This document shows positions 44,562 to 57,200 of a stretch of DNA of 64,000 nucleotides, one piece after another. Both the position numbers and the translations under genes were made by a program. Each line of letters opens with the position of its first letter. Position 1 is the first letter of the stretch. The notes beneath the pieces were generated by a model. The model had not been told where the DNA came from. It made no database searches and saw only the letters and a list, made by a program, of their open reading frames with translations. Source of the stretch: Labia minor (lineage: Eukaryota; Arthropoda; Insecta; Dermaptera; Spongiphoridae); assembly GCA_963082975.1 (NCBI GenBank), contig OY720346.1:32792720-32856719 (forward strand). The letters are read 5' to 3'.

Positions 44562-46421
44562 ATGGATCGTTGGCTACAAACTGGTTCAACACAGAAACGG
44601 AAAGAATCAGATGATGAGGCATCAACAGCAAACTCTACCAAGAAACGCAAAACTAGAAAATATTCGGATGATTATTTATCATTTGGATTTACTTATATTT
44701 GCAACAATGATGTGGAAAGACCAGTCTGCGTTCTATGTCAGGAAAGTTTATCCAATGAAAGTATGAAACCTGCTAATCTCAGACGTCATTTACAAACAAA
44801 GCACAGCGAGCATGTTAGTAAGTCTATCGAATTTTTTAAAATGAAAAAAGAAGAACTTAATTCAAGTCAGAAATTGATGGTAAAGACGGGATCTGGTGGT
44901 ATGAGTAAGAAAGCAGTAATGGCATCATATGAAGTAGCTCTACTTATTGCTAAAGCAGGAAAGCCGCATAATATAGCAGAGCAATTAATTCTTCCTGCTA
45001 CAAAAGTAATTACAAATATAATGTTAGGAACTAAAGCAGCAAACGATATAAATTTGATTTCATTATCAAATGATACGGTTAAGAATAGGATTGAAGACAT
45101 GTCATGTAATATAAAAGAAGAATTAATATCGAGAGTGCGCAAAAGTCACTATTACTCATTACAATTGGATGAAAGTACTGATGTCACTAATAATGCCAAT
45201 TTGTTAGCTTTCATTAGATATGAGTTTGAAAATCAAATACAAGAAGATGTATTGTTTTGTGATTCACTACCTTCACGAACGACAGCTAATGACATATTTA
45301 ACAGTTTGAATAATTTTATAACCGAAAATGAAATAGAGTGGCCAAAATGTGTTGGAATTTGCACTGATGGTGCTCGTGCAATGTCAGGTACAAGAACTGG
45401 ATTGATTGCTCTTATTAAAAATGTTGCGCCTCAGGTTGTTTGGAATCATTGCAGCATTCACAGAGAATCATTAGCAGCCAAAAATATGTCACCAGATTTG
45501 AAAAGAACATTAGACGAAGTAGTTAAAATTGTCAATTTCATTAAGGCTCGTCCACTTAATTCCAGAGTTTTTAAAATTTTGTGTGAGGAAATGGGTAGTC
45601 AACATACACATTTATTATTACATACAGATGTACGTTGGTTGTCCCGCGGGAAAGTACTCATTCGCCTTTTTGAGCTTCGAGATGAAATACGATTGTTTTT
45701 AATAGATGCGCATTTTGAACTGACCGAATGTTTCAATGATTTTATCTGGTTAGCTAAGGTGGCTTACTTGACTGATATTTTTACAAAATTGAACGAACTT
45801 AATTTGAGCCTGCAAGGTACTGTTGTAAATATATTTAAAGTTGAAGATAAAATAGAAGCAATGATTAAAAAAATCGACTTGTGGTCGAAACGCATCCAGA
45901 ACGGTGTATATGAGTCTTTTCCAACTCTCAATGATTTCATAGAAAGCTCCAGTGAAAAATTGCTTAATCAAACGCGTCAATTATTTGTTGAACATTTAAT
46001 TACTTTGAAAAGCAACTTCAGGAAGTATTTTTCTACTCCTGATCCTTGCAATAACTGGATCAGAGATCCATTTAATATGGAAATTACAAATGCTAAACAT
46101 TTATCTGCACCTGAACAAGATATTCTCGTGGAATTATCATGTGATACAACTTATAAACTAAAATTTAACAAAACTGAATTGAGCAACTTTTGGTTACTTC
46201 TCAGGTCAGATTATCCTGCGCTTGCAAATAAAGCACTTCAACACTTGATTCCATTCTGCACAACATATTTATGCGAACAAGCTTTTTCGGTACTATTTTA
46301 TATTAAGTCTAAATATAGAAACAAATTAAATGTAGAGCCGGATCTTAGATTAAAAGTTTCCAATATTAAGCCAGATATTGAGATTCTTGTTTCAAGAAAA
46401 CAACTGCATACATCTCATTAA
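44562..46421 (+). CDS. hAT transposase, BED zinc finger type, 619 aa
   Basis: It starts MDRWLQTGSTQKRKE. A BED-type zinc finger lies at about residues 40-90 (PVCVLCQES, then LRRHLQTKHSEH: C-x2-C...H-x4-H). The DDE core includes LDESTDV (first Asp, ~residue 202), CTDGARAMSG (second Asp, ~268), the CSIHRESLAAK block (~298) and HTDVRWLSRGKVLIRLFELR. The C-terminal dimerisation region contains CTTYLCEQAFSVLFYIKSKY (~568). The overall form resembles the ZBED5/FAM200/SCAND3-like group of hAT-derived proteins. No stops or frame breaks. An overlapping shorter ORF from 44539 is a shadow. Confidence 0.95.
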   Translation: MDRWLQTGSTQKRKESDDEASTANSTKKRKTRKYSDDYLSFGFTYICNNDVERPVCVLCQESLSNESMKPANLRRHLQTKHSEHVSKSIEFFKMKKEELNSSQKLMVKTGSGGMSKKAVMASYEVALLIAKAGKPHNIAEQLILPATKVITNIMLGTKAANDINLISLSNDTVKNRIEDMSCNIKEELISRVRKSHYYSLQLDESTDVTNNANLLAFIRYEFENQIQEDVLFCDSLPSRTTANDIFNSLNNFITENEIEWPKCVGICTDGARAMSGTRTGLIALIKNVAPQVVWNHCSIHRESLAAKNMSPDLKRTLDEVVKIVNFIKARPLNSRVFKILCEEMGSQHTHLLLHTDVRWLSRGKVLIRLFELRDEIRLFLIDAHFELTECFNDFIWLAKVAYLTDIFTKLNELNLSLQGTVVNIFKVEDKIEAMIKKIDLWSKRIQNGVYESFPTLNDFIESSSEKLLNQTRQLFVEHLITLKSNFRKYFSTPDPCNNWIRDPFNMEITNAKHLSAPEQDILVELSCDTTYKLKFNKTELSNFWLLLRSDYPALANKALQHLIPFCTTYLCEQAFSVLFYIKSKYRNKLNVEPDLRLKVSNIKPDIEILVSRKQLHTSH

Positions 46422-46815
46422 ATATGTAAGTTATATTTAATGAGATAGATGCAGTTATTTTTTAAAATATTTCTTATTTAATATTTTCTGAAAAAAATTA
46501 TAAAATATTTATATGAATTTAATGTAAGTACCCATTATAATTTGTGAGATTTGTTGCTATGACAATGTTTGTATTTTCTTTCTTCAATATTATAATTTCT
46601 AATAAAATGTGTTCTACAATATGCAAAAAAATCGTTATTCACCAATCACTGTTAGAAATATTCATCATATATCCTTGTCCTTATGAGATCGTAAGCCAGA
46701 AATTAATTAATAAAATGACGTAAAGTACCTAAAGTTGTGATGGGGGTCCGTCAAAAAAAATTTTTTCAAGTGGGGGTCCGTGGAGTACATAAGTTTAAGA
46801 ACCTATGGTTTAAAT

Positions 46816-49325
46816 TATTTAGGTTTAGTTTGGATCTTATTATAGACATAGAAATATAAATCAAGCCACATTGAGAATTCCAATTTATTCGATATTGTGT
46901 TAATTAAAATATTTTCAAATAAATAATATTTTATCATTCATTATATGGTGTAAATGATATTCAATAATAAAGAATTATATCCTATATATCAAACTATAAT
47001 AAATTAACATATGGATATGTGACAACAAACTTGACTAACAAAGTTGTCTTCCAACACCGACAATAAAAATTGGGATATCTAATTCTTTTTCGATTATCTT
47101 TATTAATATTTAAATATTAAATATTGTTTTTATTATTATTAAACCATTTTTGAGGGCTAAATTTTTAAAATACATAAAACATTGGTTCAATAGACTCTCC
47201 AAATGAATTTTATTTTGAGAGAAAAAATAAATAAAAAGAAATTATTGCAATTCTCCCACCCCCAAACCTCTCTACTTCTTTATCGATGCTTAGAGACTGA
47301 TTTTCTCATTGCAGGAAGCCATTATACATTATTCTATATCAATATCTTATATAAATTAATTAATTTATTATGAATTATTTTAAATAATATACGGAAAAGA
47401 AAGCGTTTCCGTAAAATCGATGTCATTTTTTTTAAAAATAGGTGTTTGGTGATTCTTTAGTGATTTATTATGAATGTAAATATTTTTCCTCTTTCACACT
47501 TGTCTATTCTATGATATTTACCTATTAATTATTAATAATAATAATAAGGATGATATAATATTATGGATTTTATACACATGTCATGTATGATGAAATGAAT
47601 AAATAATGACACATAATATATTTCTAGAAAAATCTGCCACGAATTGGAAATAAAAATATTTTTATAATTTTACTTCCAAGATTTATAATGATATTTAATA
47701 AAATAAAATTATTGGTATATATACAAATAAGGAGAAAATATTAGTAAAAGGGATAACTTAATTAATTGATTTATTATAAAAATCATTTAGTTAAATTTCA
47801 TTAATTGAACAATTTTGATATTCATACAAATTTTAAAAATTTGAGTTGGAATATTAAAACAATTAGTCATTAGAATTATGGAAAGAATATTTCTAAAAAA
47901 ATATATTTGCATTTAAAACGATTTTGATTTTCTTTAAATCGATTTCTTTTGGTCGAGAGTTTTTAATGACTATAATAAATAAATATATATATATATTTTG
48001 AAATTATAAAAATACATGTATTTTAGGAAATTTTAAATTGACAAATTATAGGATGATGGTAGCCCGTTATCTTTTGTATGCTTGTTGAGTACACTCTCTA
48101 TAAGTTTACCTTATAATTTCATTCATTTCCTATAGAAACTAAAATAATAATTATATTTACACTACTACATTAATTAGTTATTAACTAGTTTAATTGTTTT
48201 TTAATTAATTTAAATTCAAGTTTTAAAAAATCGCTTTTTTTTTTATTAACAAATACATATTTTAATGTTTAATATGTTGTCATATGTTTAATAAATGTTA
48301 CATATTTAAAAATTTTGAATTGTTTAATAATTATTAGTTAATAATAATACCGAAACTATTATTAATTAAATATTAATAAACTAAAAAAAGAAAAGGAAAC
48401 AATTGAATGATTTGTTCATTCATTCATTCTTTTTCGATTAGAGTATAATATATTAATTAATTGAAAAATATATTATATCTTATACTCTAATTTGTTTATA
48501 TATAAAGACGAATATATATTTATGTGCATCACACACAACTTTTCGTATAATCTGAATCATTAAGATTTATTAATATTTATTATTAACTAATCAATGAGTT
48601 CAATTTTTGATTCCATAGATATTTTTTTGTTATGTTTTCTGGCTATTAAGTCATTATAGATGAGAGACAATCAGAAATAGAAAAAAAATATGATTAAAAA
48701 AATGATCCAATAATATAATCAATAAAATTTACTTAGACCTATAATAATTACATTTTTAAATACACCCCCTAAAAACTAACATATTTATAAAAAAATTTTC
48801 TGCTTTAGTAAATTAATTAATTAATAAATAATAAAAATTTATATTGATTTCTATAAATCTTTTATAGTCAAATACAATCTAATTTTTCAATTATTTAATT
48901 TTTAAATAAATCGATAAAATAAACTAAATTAATCTTGAAATAAAGATTATATATATATATAAATGTTTTTAATAAGGAAAAAAGAATAATTTGTACAATT
49001 TTGAGATAGTCCGTTCTTATGATATGTGCAAAGAATAAGTCAATAAGAACAGTATTCCGGATTTCATATATTATAAAGTGCTACAACCTGGTTTCATAGT
49101 AACAAAAACGTCAAATACAAATTAGTATAGTTATATAATACACACATAACTTAAGCGCTATGTAAAGCATCGGTTTCCAATCTTTATACGAGTATGCCTC
49201 CCCGAAAAAAATTTCCGTGCCTCCCCATCTTTTATTTTTTTAAATAGATATAATAATATAAACATATTTTAAATAATAAAAACTATTTAAAAAAAAACTC
49301 ATTTTTTCTTACTTTTCATTAAGAT
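46816..49325. other. AT-rich DNA, no gene
   Basis: No open frame or terminal repeats that I can support. A GC-richer patch at about 49165-49235 (CGGTTTCCAATC, CCTCCCC) resembles one end of a hAT-like element, but the partner end is unclear. Confidence 0.4.
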
Positions 49326-49537
49326 TAGGGTGACCATATTTCGAAAACACCAAACCGGGACAAACGGTTTACCTTTTTTTTAGAACCAAATTGAAAAAAT
49401 TTTGAAAAAAAAGTACGAAATGTCCTAAATATTTAAAAAACGGGACAATAGGCTGTCCCGAAGACTTTTTCGAGACGCCGGGATAGAGCACCTAAAAACG
49501 GGTCAATCCCGGAAAAACGGGACGTTTGGTCACCCTA
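49326..49537. mobile_element. hAT-like MITE with TAGGGTGACCA ends (212 bp)
   Basis: Inverted ends TAGGGTGACCATAT and, complementing the right end, TAGGGTGACCAAAC. Flanks ATTAAGAT and ACTAAGAT differ by one base. CGGGACA/TGTCCCG motifs are scattered inside. No ORF. Confidence 0.75.
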
Positions 49538-50945
49538 ACTAAGATTGATCCAAAGTTGAATTAAGATTTCATTTTGAAACTTCTGTTTTAGTGAACTATC
49601 GCATAATAGTTCGATCAATTTTTCTTTTTAATGGTTGTCAGTCCAAATACATCATCTTCATTGTCAACAAATGGATTCTGTACTAATAAAAATTTAGAGA
49701 AATCAAGATCTTTGAAATAATTTAAAAAATACAGTATTACAATATAAAGAATTTTTATTTGTACATATTATGGTATAAATATGAAGTTTTTATTAAAAAA
49801 ATTTGGCACCTTCCCTTGCAATATTCCTTCCTAAGAAGGCGCACCTCCCAGGTTGTAAGGTATACTCGTACAGATGTAAATAATACGTATAGATACATAT
49901 AAAGAATTAAATTTAAAAGAAAAATAAGAGACAAAAACATATTTAATTAATTTTTAATAACTTTTAATATTTAAAAAACAAAAATTATTAAACTATAATG
50001 GCATTACGGTGTTTCGGTACACAGCTCGAGAATTTAGTAGAAAACTTAATAGATAGGATATCGGTATTTCTCTCCCGATATAATCTTGTTGCAGCACTAC
50101 CATTTTGTCTGCATTATCCATAAATGAGATATTTATGGTTTATTCCATTTTTCAAGTCACAGTTTGGATGATCAAAGTTCTTTAGCACATAAATCTAGTA
50201 AAAATATTTTTTTTCTCCAACTTTTAGTAATTTTCTGAATTATCATCAATAACAGTGTTATTTGGGATTCCATAAACGAAATTAAATTAGTAGCTGCGGT
50301 ATTTCGATATTTAAAACAGAATAAACATTCAAAAAATTCCTACAACTCAAAAACCAAGTGGCTTATTTAATTTTTTTTTATTTTGAACGTTCCTGAACTG
50401 ATTTATCTCCAGTTCAAATTCTACTAAGTTCTACTAAGTTTTGGGACCTTTTCTAAAATATCAATAAAATCTCAACTTAACCTTTAAAACGGTGTGTACA
50501 CTCACACTTATCTTTGTTAGTTGTCAGAAAGTTATTCTTGGAACCTCTTAAAAAAGTTAAAATAATATTAAAATCTGGGAATCACTTATCACCAGTACAA
50601 TACTCTCATTTTAATTTAATTTAAATAAACCTAAACAAATAAATTAGGCTAAAAGTATCTTCAAAAAGATTGATTTTTTTCTCCGTAACAATAATAATAA
50701 TAGTTTCTATAATATTAAGAATTCCTTGAGATGAATATTGTATAAATGTTTTTTTTTTCTTTATTTTTCTAATTCTTACTTTACTTTTGAAAATGTATTT
50801 ATTTATATTTTTTATTTTTTATTATTATTCTGTTTCTCTGTCCATTTCAATTTTGATTCTTATGTTGTTCTGTATGATGATGTGATGACATTTTCTTATC
50901 GATTATGGATCTTTTTTTTCCCTTGTGTGAAATGTGTGGGGTTAG
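49538..50945. other. AT-rich DNA upstream of the CEP170-like coding start
   Basis: No supported coding exon. It ends in a T-rich tract and GGGGTTAG acceptor at 50944-50945. Confidence 0.4.
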
Positions 50946-50964
50946 ACGCGACGCCTTGGCTACT

Positions 50965-51228
50965 ATGGCCGACCCGCCGCCGTCACCTCCACCGCCATCG
51001 GTGTCGTCATCGCCGCCAACAACAATCCAACAACCACAACTCTCAGAGGATACACCGCCATCGACTTCAACAACAACAACCCCCGATGAATTACCAACAC
51101 CACCAAAGGCAATGGCCTTTACAATTCATTTCGGAAACGACGAGAACAACGAGTCTACCGCCTTTGGGCATCCACCACAACGGTTTATTCCCAGACATAG
51201 GAGGACACCGTCGTTACCAGCACAAGAG
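50965..51228 (+). CDS. CEP170-like first visible coding exon
   Basis: ATG in strong context (A at -3, G at +4) opens MADPPPSPPPPSVSSS, a Pro/Ser/Thr-rich stretch, then AMAFTIHFGNDENN and RFIPRHRRTPSLPAQE. The donor GTATCC leaves phase 0, matching 54834. The exon could begin at 50946 after GTTAG in phase 2 if an upstream exon exists, in which case the protein would be longer. Overlapping frames here are shadows made open by the CAA/ACA-rich coding. Confidence 0.65.
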
Positions 51229-54200
51229 GTATCCTATAATCCATTCCATTCCTCCCATTCCTCTTCATCCTATGTCATAGAAAGAAAGGGTCTCGCAGCA
51301 ACAGCAGTAACAACAACAACAACAACAACTTTTATTAACATAGCTCAAATCTATTTAAAGTAACGTTCTTCCATGGTCGAAGATCTAATTAACGGCCTTC
51401 TTTTCTCTACTTTTCGTTGATCAAATAAATATAATATATTAAATTTATAATTCAATAGCCTAATCGCTTTGTCACTGAGTGACTTTAAAAAAAATACCAA
51501 TTCAATGCGGTATGATTTTTCGTTTTGCTTCAAAACCTTTACTTACTGTACTATATATTTATAATAATGTAATAATAAATCCGATCACACCTCTCTATGC
51601 ATATATGCATGAATGTATGACTAAAGCATGCGAATGAATGAATGAATTAACTAATAAAAATAACCAACAAAGCACTTACATTAATTAATTAATCTAATAA
51701 AAAAATACTAATTCAGCAAATTTTCTTACATACATATTCATATTTTATTTCTATTGTTTTTTAAAAAATTACAATATTATGGATAAAAAAAAAATAAAAT
51801 AAAATTTTATTCTCAATCAGGTAAGTCAATTAATCTCCAATTACAGCCCTTTACTTATATTCTTCGGGATCAATTAGTCAAAAGGGTAAATGAACTGACA
51901 TCTAGGTCATATATATCTCCTTCTCCACTTAAATTCATAAGCTCTTTCCATTAGTAAATTAATTATTTTATTAATTTCTTTTCCTAAAGAGAAGAAGAAA
52001 ACAATAAAAGATCAAATACCCTTAAGTCTATTTTAATTATAATGTAATAATTAAAATTTTAAATCAAATTATAATTTTAATTTTTCACTTTTTTAATTTA
52101 ATAATCGAATAATTAATTGTTAATTAATTTTAATCTTATAGCAATAATTATTTTAATTTATGTATCATTTAATGGATTAAATTTTCCACTTTAAATTTAG
52201 AAAAATAATAATAACAATAATAATAATGAATAAAGATATAAATCTCATATTTAGTTTATTATAGAATTATTAAACACTAGATATATTATATTAATTAATC
52301 AGTTTATTCCAAATTTTAAATTGATTGTTATGTTAATTAAAACTAATTAGAACAATTTAAATAATATATTTAAGATTATTATCCCTTTTTAATTTTTAAT
52401 GAGTTTTCTTCTACTGTAAAAAAATTTAAAGCTTTTTCCTCAAATTATAAATACTTCAATAAGATTGAAATTTTCGATACATAATTATTGATAATTTAAT
52501 TATAATTAATAAAAAAAAATTAAATTAATAAAAATTAAATTTATTATGATGAACGATATCTAAGGCATTAGAAGAACAAAACTATATATTTGATATTTAA
52601 TAAAATTAAATTATGTATAGAATAAAATCAATTTGACTCAATGTTCTTTTAAAATATGCAAAAATTTTGTTATGGAAAGTATGTCGTTTAAAACAAAACC
52701 CTTCTTTTTAAAAAACTCATTTTTAACAATTATTGTACGAGTCATGAAAGAATATATGGTTGCATAACTATATATATATGTATCAGCCGTATAAATATTT
52801 AAAACATGGTATCTAGGTGTATTAACATTAAATATATAAGTTTAATTAATTTATTATTTAAAATAAATTCCCATTGGGTCAATCTTAAAATAAATCGTTT
52901 ATATAATAAACATTAAAATTTTTTAAAGATATCTTATATCTAATCTTATCTTCTAAATGTGAGAATTAATTTTTTAAAATACTTTTAAATAAATTGATGA
53001 AAGAAGTAGTAGGTAAAAAATATAGGCTAGTTGATTTTGCAGGCGTGATTCTTGAGTTTTTGCTTGGACTAGAGATAATCGATACAGTTGTTTTCAATAT
53101 TATATTAGATAAGATACGTATCGTTTCATCTATCTCTTCTCTTGTACTTTTATTAGATAATAACAACCAAACATGGTTAATACAATTATAACACTAATTC
53201 ATTTAAAAGGATACTTGTTCTAAAGTATTCATTTAAAAAAAATAAACTATGATCTGATCTAAATATAAAATCACATAATTAATTTGTTTGTTTTTTTTAT
53301 TTATTTGTTTTTCTAAAATGAAAATAGTAAACTTGGTTAATCTAATTACAATTTTCTAAAACTCAATTTTCTTTATTTGAATGATTTTGTAGATTAAGTT
53401 CAGAGAACCGATACAAATGGAAGTCAATTTGACAAATCAGCAGCCCCTCACCCTTCTCCACCTCCTCCTTTTCTTTTTCGATTAACCCCCTGAGAAGAGA
53501 GACAAAAAAAAATAGAGTAAATTAAGTGAAACAAATATAACGGCATTTATCTCTAAATACACAACAAAATGTCATGATCATGTTTATTCAGGTAATCTTA
53601 CAAAAGAAATTCTTTCTCGTTAATTAAACTTAAAAACAAAACGCCAGTTCTAATGATATATCACTAAATTGAATCAATGATTGAAAATAATTACGGTTGC
53701 ATGTCTTATTAACAATTTATATTTTTCTCTCTTTTATTTATTCATATATATATATATATATATATATATACTATTGTCTAATAATAATAAAATAAATTCT
53801 AAAAGAAAGATAAATTTAAAATTGAATATATTGTTTATTTATTTTTTCTTTTTAATTTTGAGGTTAATTATAATTTCAATTTTATTTATTAAAATAATAG
53901 AGAGAGAGAGAATAATAATATATTACAAAGAATATATCATTTATAAACAAAAATAAATTTCTAATAAATTTAAATAATTTAAAAAGAAATATTAATAAAT
54001 TGAATCTATTTACATTTTCTTTTAATATAATTATTTATAATTTATTAAATGGATATTTAATAGAAAGAAATTATTAATCTTATAAGTCATTATCGTTTTA
54101 GTAGTAGAATTATTTATTTATATAAAAGATATGACTTTCTTATTATATAAATATAGTATATATTTAATTGATTATACTATTTATATATAAAGGTTCATTT

Positions 54201-57200
54201 ATACTTAAAAGTTTCCCTTGATAGTGTACTATATATTGTACTATCTGATATCCAAAAAAGGAGTGTTCTTTTTTATGTTAAACACAATTTACATATATTT
54301 TTCACTGGTTGGATATTAAAAAAGACTATCGAAAGGAACAAGCCTGCATATAATCTTAAATATACTAGTAATATATAATAGATAAATTATATAGGTATAA
54401 TATATAAATTATTAAAATAAATTTTTATTTATTTTCCTAAGGATCTATTTCAAAAAAAAATTAATGGAGTTTCTTATTTTAATATTGTTGAATTTCTGAA
54501 TTTGGCTAACAATAAGTAGATATTTTTATTTAAATGACGAAAACGATATTTATATATATATATATATATATATGAGGGAAATTTCATATCGAATCGCTTT
54601 TATTTTAATAATAATAATTAATAAATGTACTTTATATTTATATTTATTTATTAAATTCATTAGAATATTATAAATATGATATATATGAAATTAGATGTGA
54701 TTATGCTAATATCTTTTTATATTTTTTAAGGACTTTTATAGACGTAATAATTTTTTTATATATTTTTAGTTTATTATTTATTTCAATGCGGATGGTCTGT
54801 GATGTGGTGTTTCTACTATACTATCTGTTTTAGGCATCGAAAGGACCCGTCGCCCAAGTGTTCAGCCCTCTTCCGACCAAAAAAACCGTTTCCGGTTGTA
54901 GTAATCACCCTCGACGTGCTGGCTACAACAGCGAAGGTTACTTTAGCTCCGATCAAGAGGATCAAGAATTCTTTGTAAAGAAATTAAAAAATTTAGATAA
55001 AGGTTCATTTATAATAATCATAATAATCATTTACTCTATTATTTCATAACGATATCAGATGTTTTGCCTGAAAACACAAACAACTCAAAAATATATATTT
55101 TTTACCGACCGAGTAAGGGAGGTATTGTTTTCACACCAAATTTCACATGTGGAGATTTTTACATATCTCCACGAATCAAGCATTTTCTTAACAGAAAAAA
55201 GTATTTTTAGCATGATGTCTGTCCGTCCGTCCGTCCGTCCGTCTGTCCGTATAAATGTGTACAGCCTGAATGGCTCAACCGATTTTGATGAAATTTGGTA
55301 TATTTACTTAATGCATCAGTGGGATGAATTGATCAACTTTTGGTGCAAATCCGGAAATCGGAAGTGGTAGTATTAGCGATCGACGCTAGAAAGGGAAGGG
55401 TTATTTTCACACCAAATTTCACATGAGGATATTTTTTCATATATCACCACGAATCATCACTTTGAATTGGTTTTATCCTCGAGAAAAATCATCTATATTA
55501 GTTTTTTCATGATTTAAAATTATATGACGTCATCCAACCATTCATGACGTCACAGTCTGGTCTTACATATATATTAAAAATAAAATAAAATTAAAAATAT
55601 TTGTTATATGCCTATCTGTTTTTTATTACAATAATAGATATATTAAAATTATTTGAAATTATTTCTGTAGCTTGTAATTAATTTATTTCAAACCGTTGGT
55701 CGGTTCGGACCTGGCCACAGGTCAACTTATTTAGATATAGTTTATGAACAAATTCTGATTTAATAGATTATCATTTTTTTTAAAATTTAAATTCATATAA
55801 TTATTTTAACATTCTAAAAGAAATAATATAATGTACTAATTCATATACTTTTTAAAATTTCATTTTATAAGGAAAACTCGAATTTTACTTAAATTTTTAA
55901 CGAATGGTTTATTTTGAATTTAGAAGATGAAAATAACTTAGTTGGAGTAATTGAGTTGTTGTGTCTAAGAACTTTTTCGAGTCGTAGACTAATTATCTCC
56001 ATCCTTTTTGACCTGAGTCTTATTAATATATTTTATTATATTAATATGTATTCATTTATTTTTTGTTTGATAGGTAGTGGAGCTGCTGGTGGGGGTAGCG
56101 GAGGAATTACAAGACCAACGAATCTTGCACAAGAAAAGACAATTTTGGCTTCACAGTCACAATTACAACGATCCTTAATCACAGGTTAATTATTTATTTT
56201 TTATTTTAACACGTACATTTTTTCATGTTAACTTGAAATTTTTATGAATTTTTACTAAAAAAAAATAAAATTCCAAAAAGGACTCCTTGATTTTGAAAAT
56301 GTGAAGGTAAAAATAGATAAATCTTTTAGATTTATAATTATTTCTAATTAAATCAAAAATTTTAGAATTCAAGTAATTATTACTAATACAAATTTTATAA
56401 TAACGTGTCTCATAAAATGTTTAAAAATCAATTCTCTTTGCGTGACATACTATTCTAAAAATTACCTTTAATCTTTATATAATTGCATTTATATAGAAGT
56501 TATGATTATTATTATTATTTATATATTTATTTATTTATTTTTTTGATTTAGAAAACGGTGACGAGGAATTCGATATGACGCCTAATGGTGGTCAAGGCGG
56601 CCCACGGCGACGTCATAATAATTCATTTAGCGAATCGCATAATGGCCAAATGAATAATCAAGGATTCTGGTTTGACTCCACAACACTTCCAGATAGGGAA
56701 GAGAGTGACGAGAAGGATACAGATGACGAAGAGACTGATCTTAGAGATCATTCACAGGTAGGTGATATTTATTGTTCAAATACAAATTAATCAATGAATA
56801 AATTTTTTATAAGTATATTACTTTAAAAAATATCTAAAAGTTAACGAAAAATTAATTTAAAACAATATTAAACTAATTAATAAATTAATAAGAATGAGAA
56901 TATTTGTTTATTATATATTTCATCAATCATTTCCAAATAAAATTATTATTTAATTAAAATTAAAATTTTTTACTTTTTTTTTATTTCATTTAAATTTGAA
57001 TAATACCCTTTTTGAGAATCTATGATTTTCTAATTAGTCTATTTATGAATTCAGACAAATACTATTAACTTATACAAATTTTATAATAATGATTACTAAA
57101 AAATTTTTTTATTAATATTCATTTTTTCAAGATATTATCCATTAAAATTAAGTCGTATTTGTGAAGGATTTAATGTTAAATTTATAAACAGTAAACTCAA

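Larger units (their letters stand above)
43505..46807 (+). mobile_element. Complete hAT transposon, 3303 bp, apparently intact
   Basis: Ends CAGTGGTTCTTAAACT and, as complement of the right end, CATAGGTTCTTAAACT (two mismatches in 16). Perfect 8 bp duplications GTTTAAAT lie at 43497-43504 and 46808-46815. Subterminal GGGGGTCCG motifs occur several times at each end (e.g. 43540, 43560, 46742, 46772) and probably bind the transposase. The element carries a full transposase (44562-46421), about 1.05 kb of 5' leader with tandem repeats and about 390 bp of 3' sequence. Perfect duplications and an unbroken ORF suggest recent, possibly still active, status. Confidence 0.95.

Noticed and set aside
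44867-45142. Minus-strand ORFs inside the hAT transposase (also 45750-45980)
   Set aside because: Antisense shadows of an intact transposase with clear domain order.
49165-49870. Possible larger hAT-like element around the MITE at 49326 (ends near CGGTTTCCAATC and a mirrored ATACTCGTAC)
   Set aside because: Inverted similarity is limited to a few bases and no target duplication could be found.
50738-51280. 180-aa ORF rich in His/Arg/Gln overlapping the CEP170-like exon
   Set aside because: It is the +1 shadow of the CAA/ACC-rich exon 50965-51228, whose own frame carries conserved motifs and correct splice phase.
53393-53422. Possible 30-nt phase 0 cassette (IKFREPIQME) in the CEP170-like intron
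   Set aside because: The acceptor is good but the GTCAAT donor is poor, and there is no similarity to support it.
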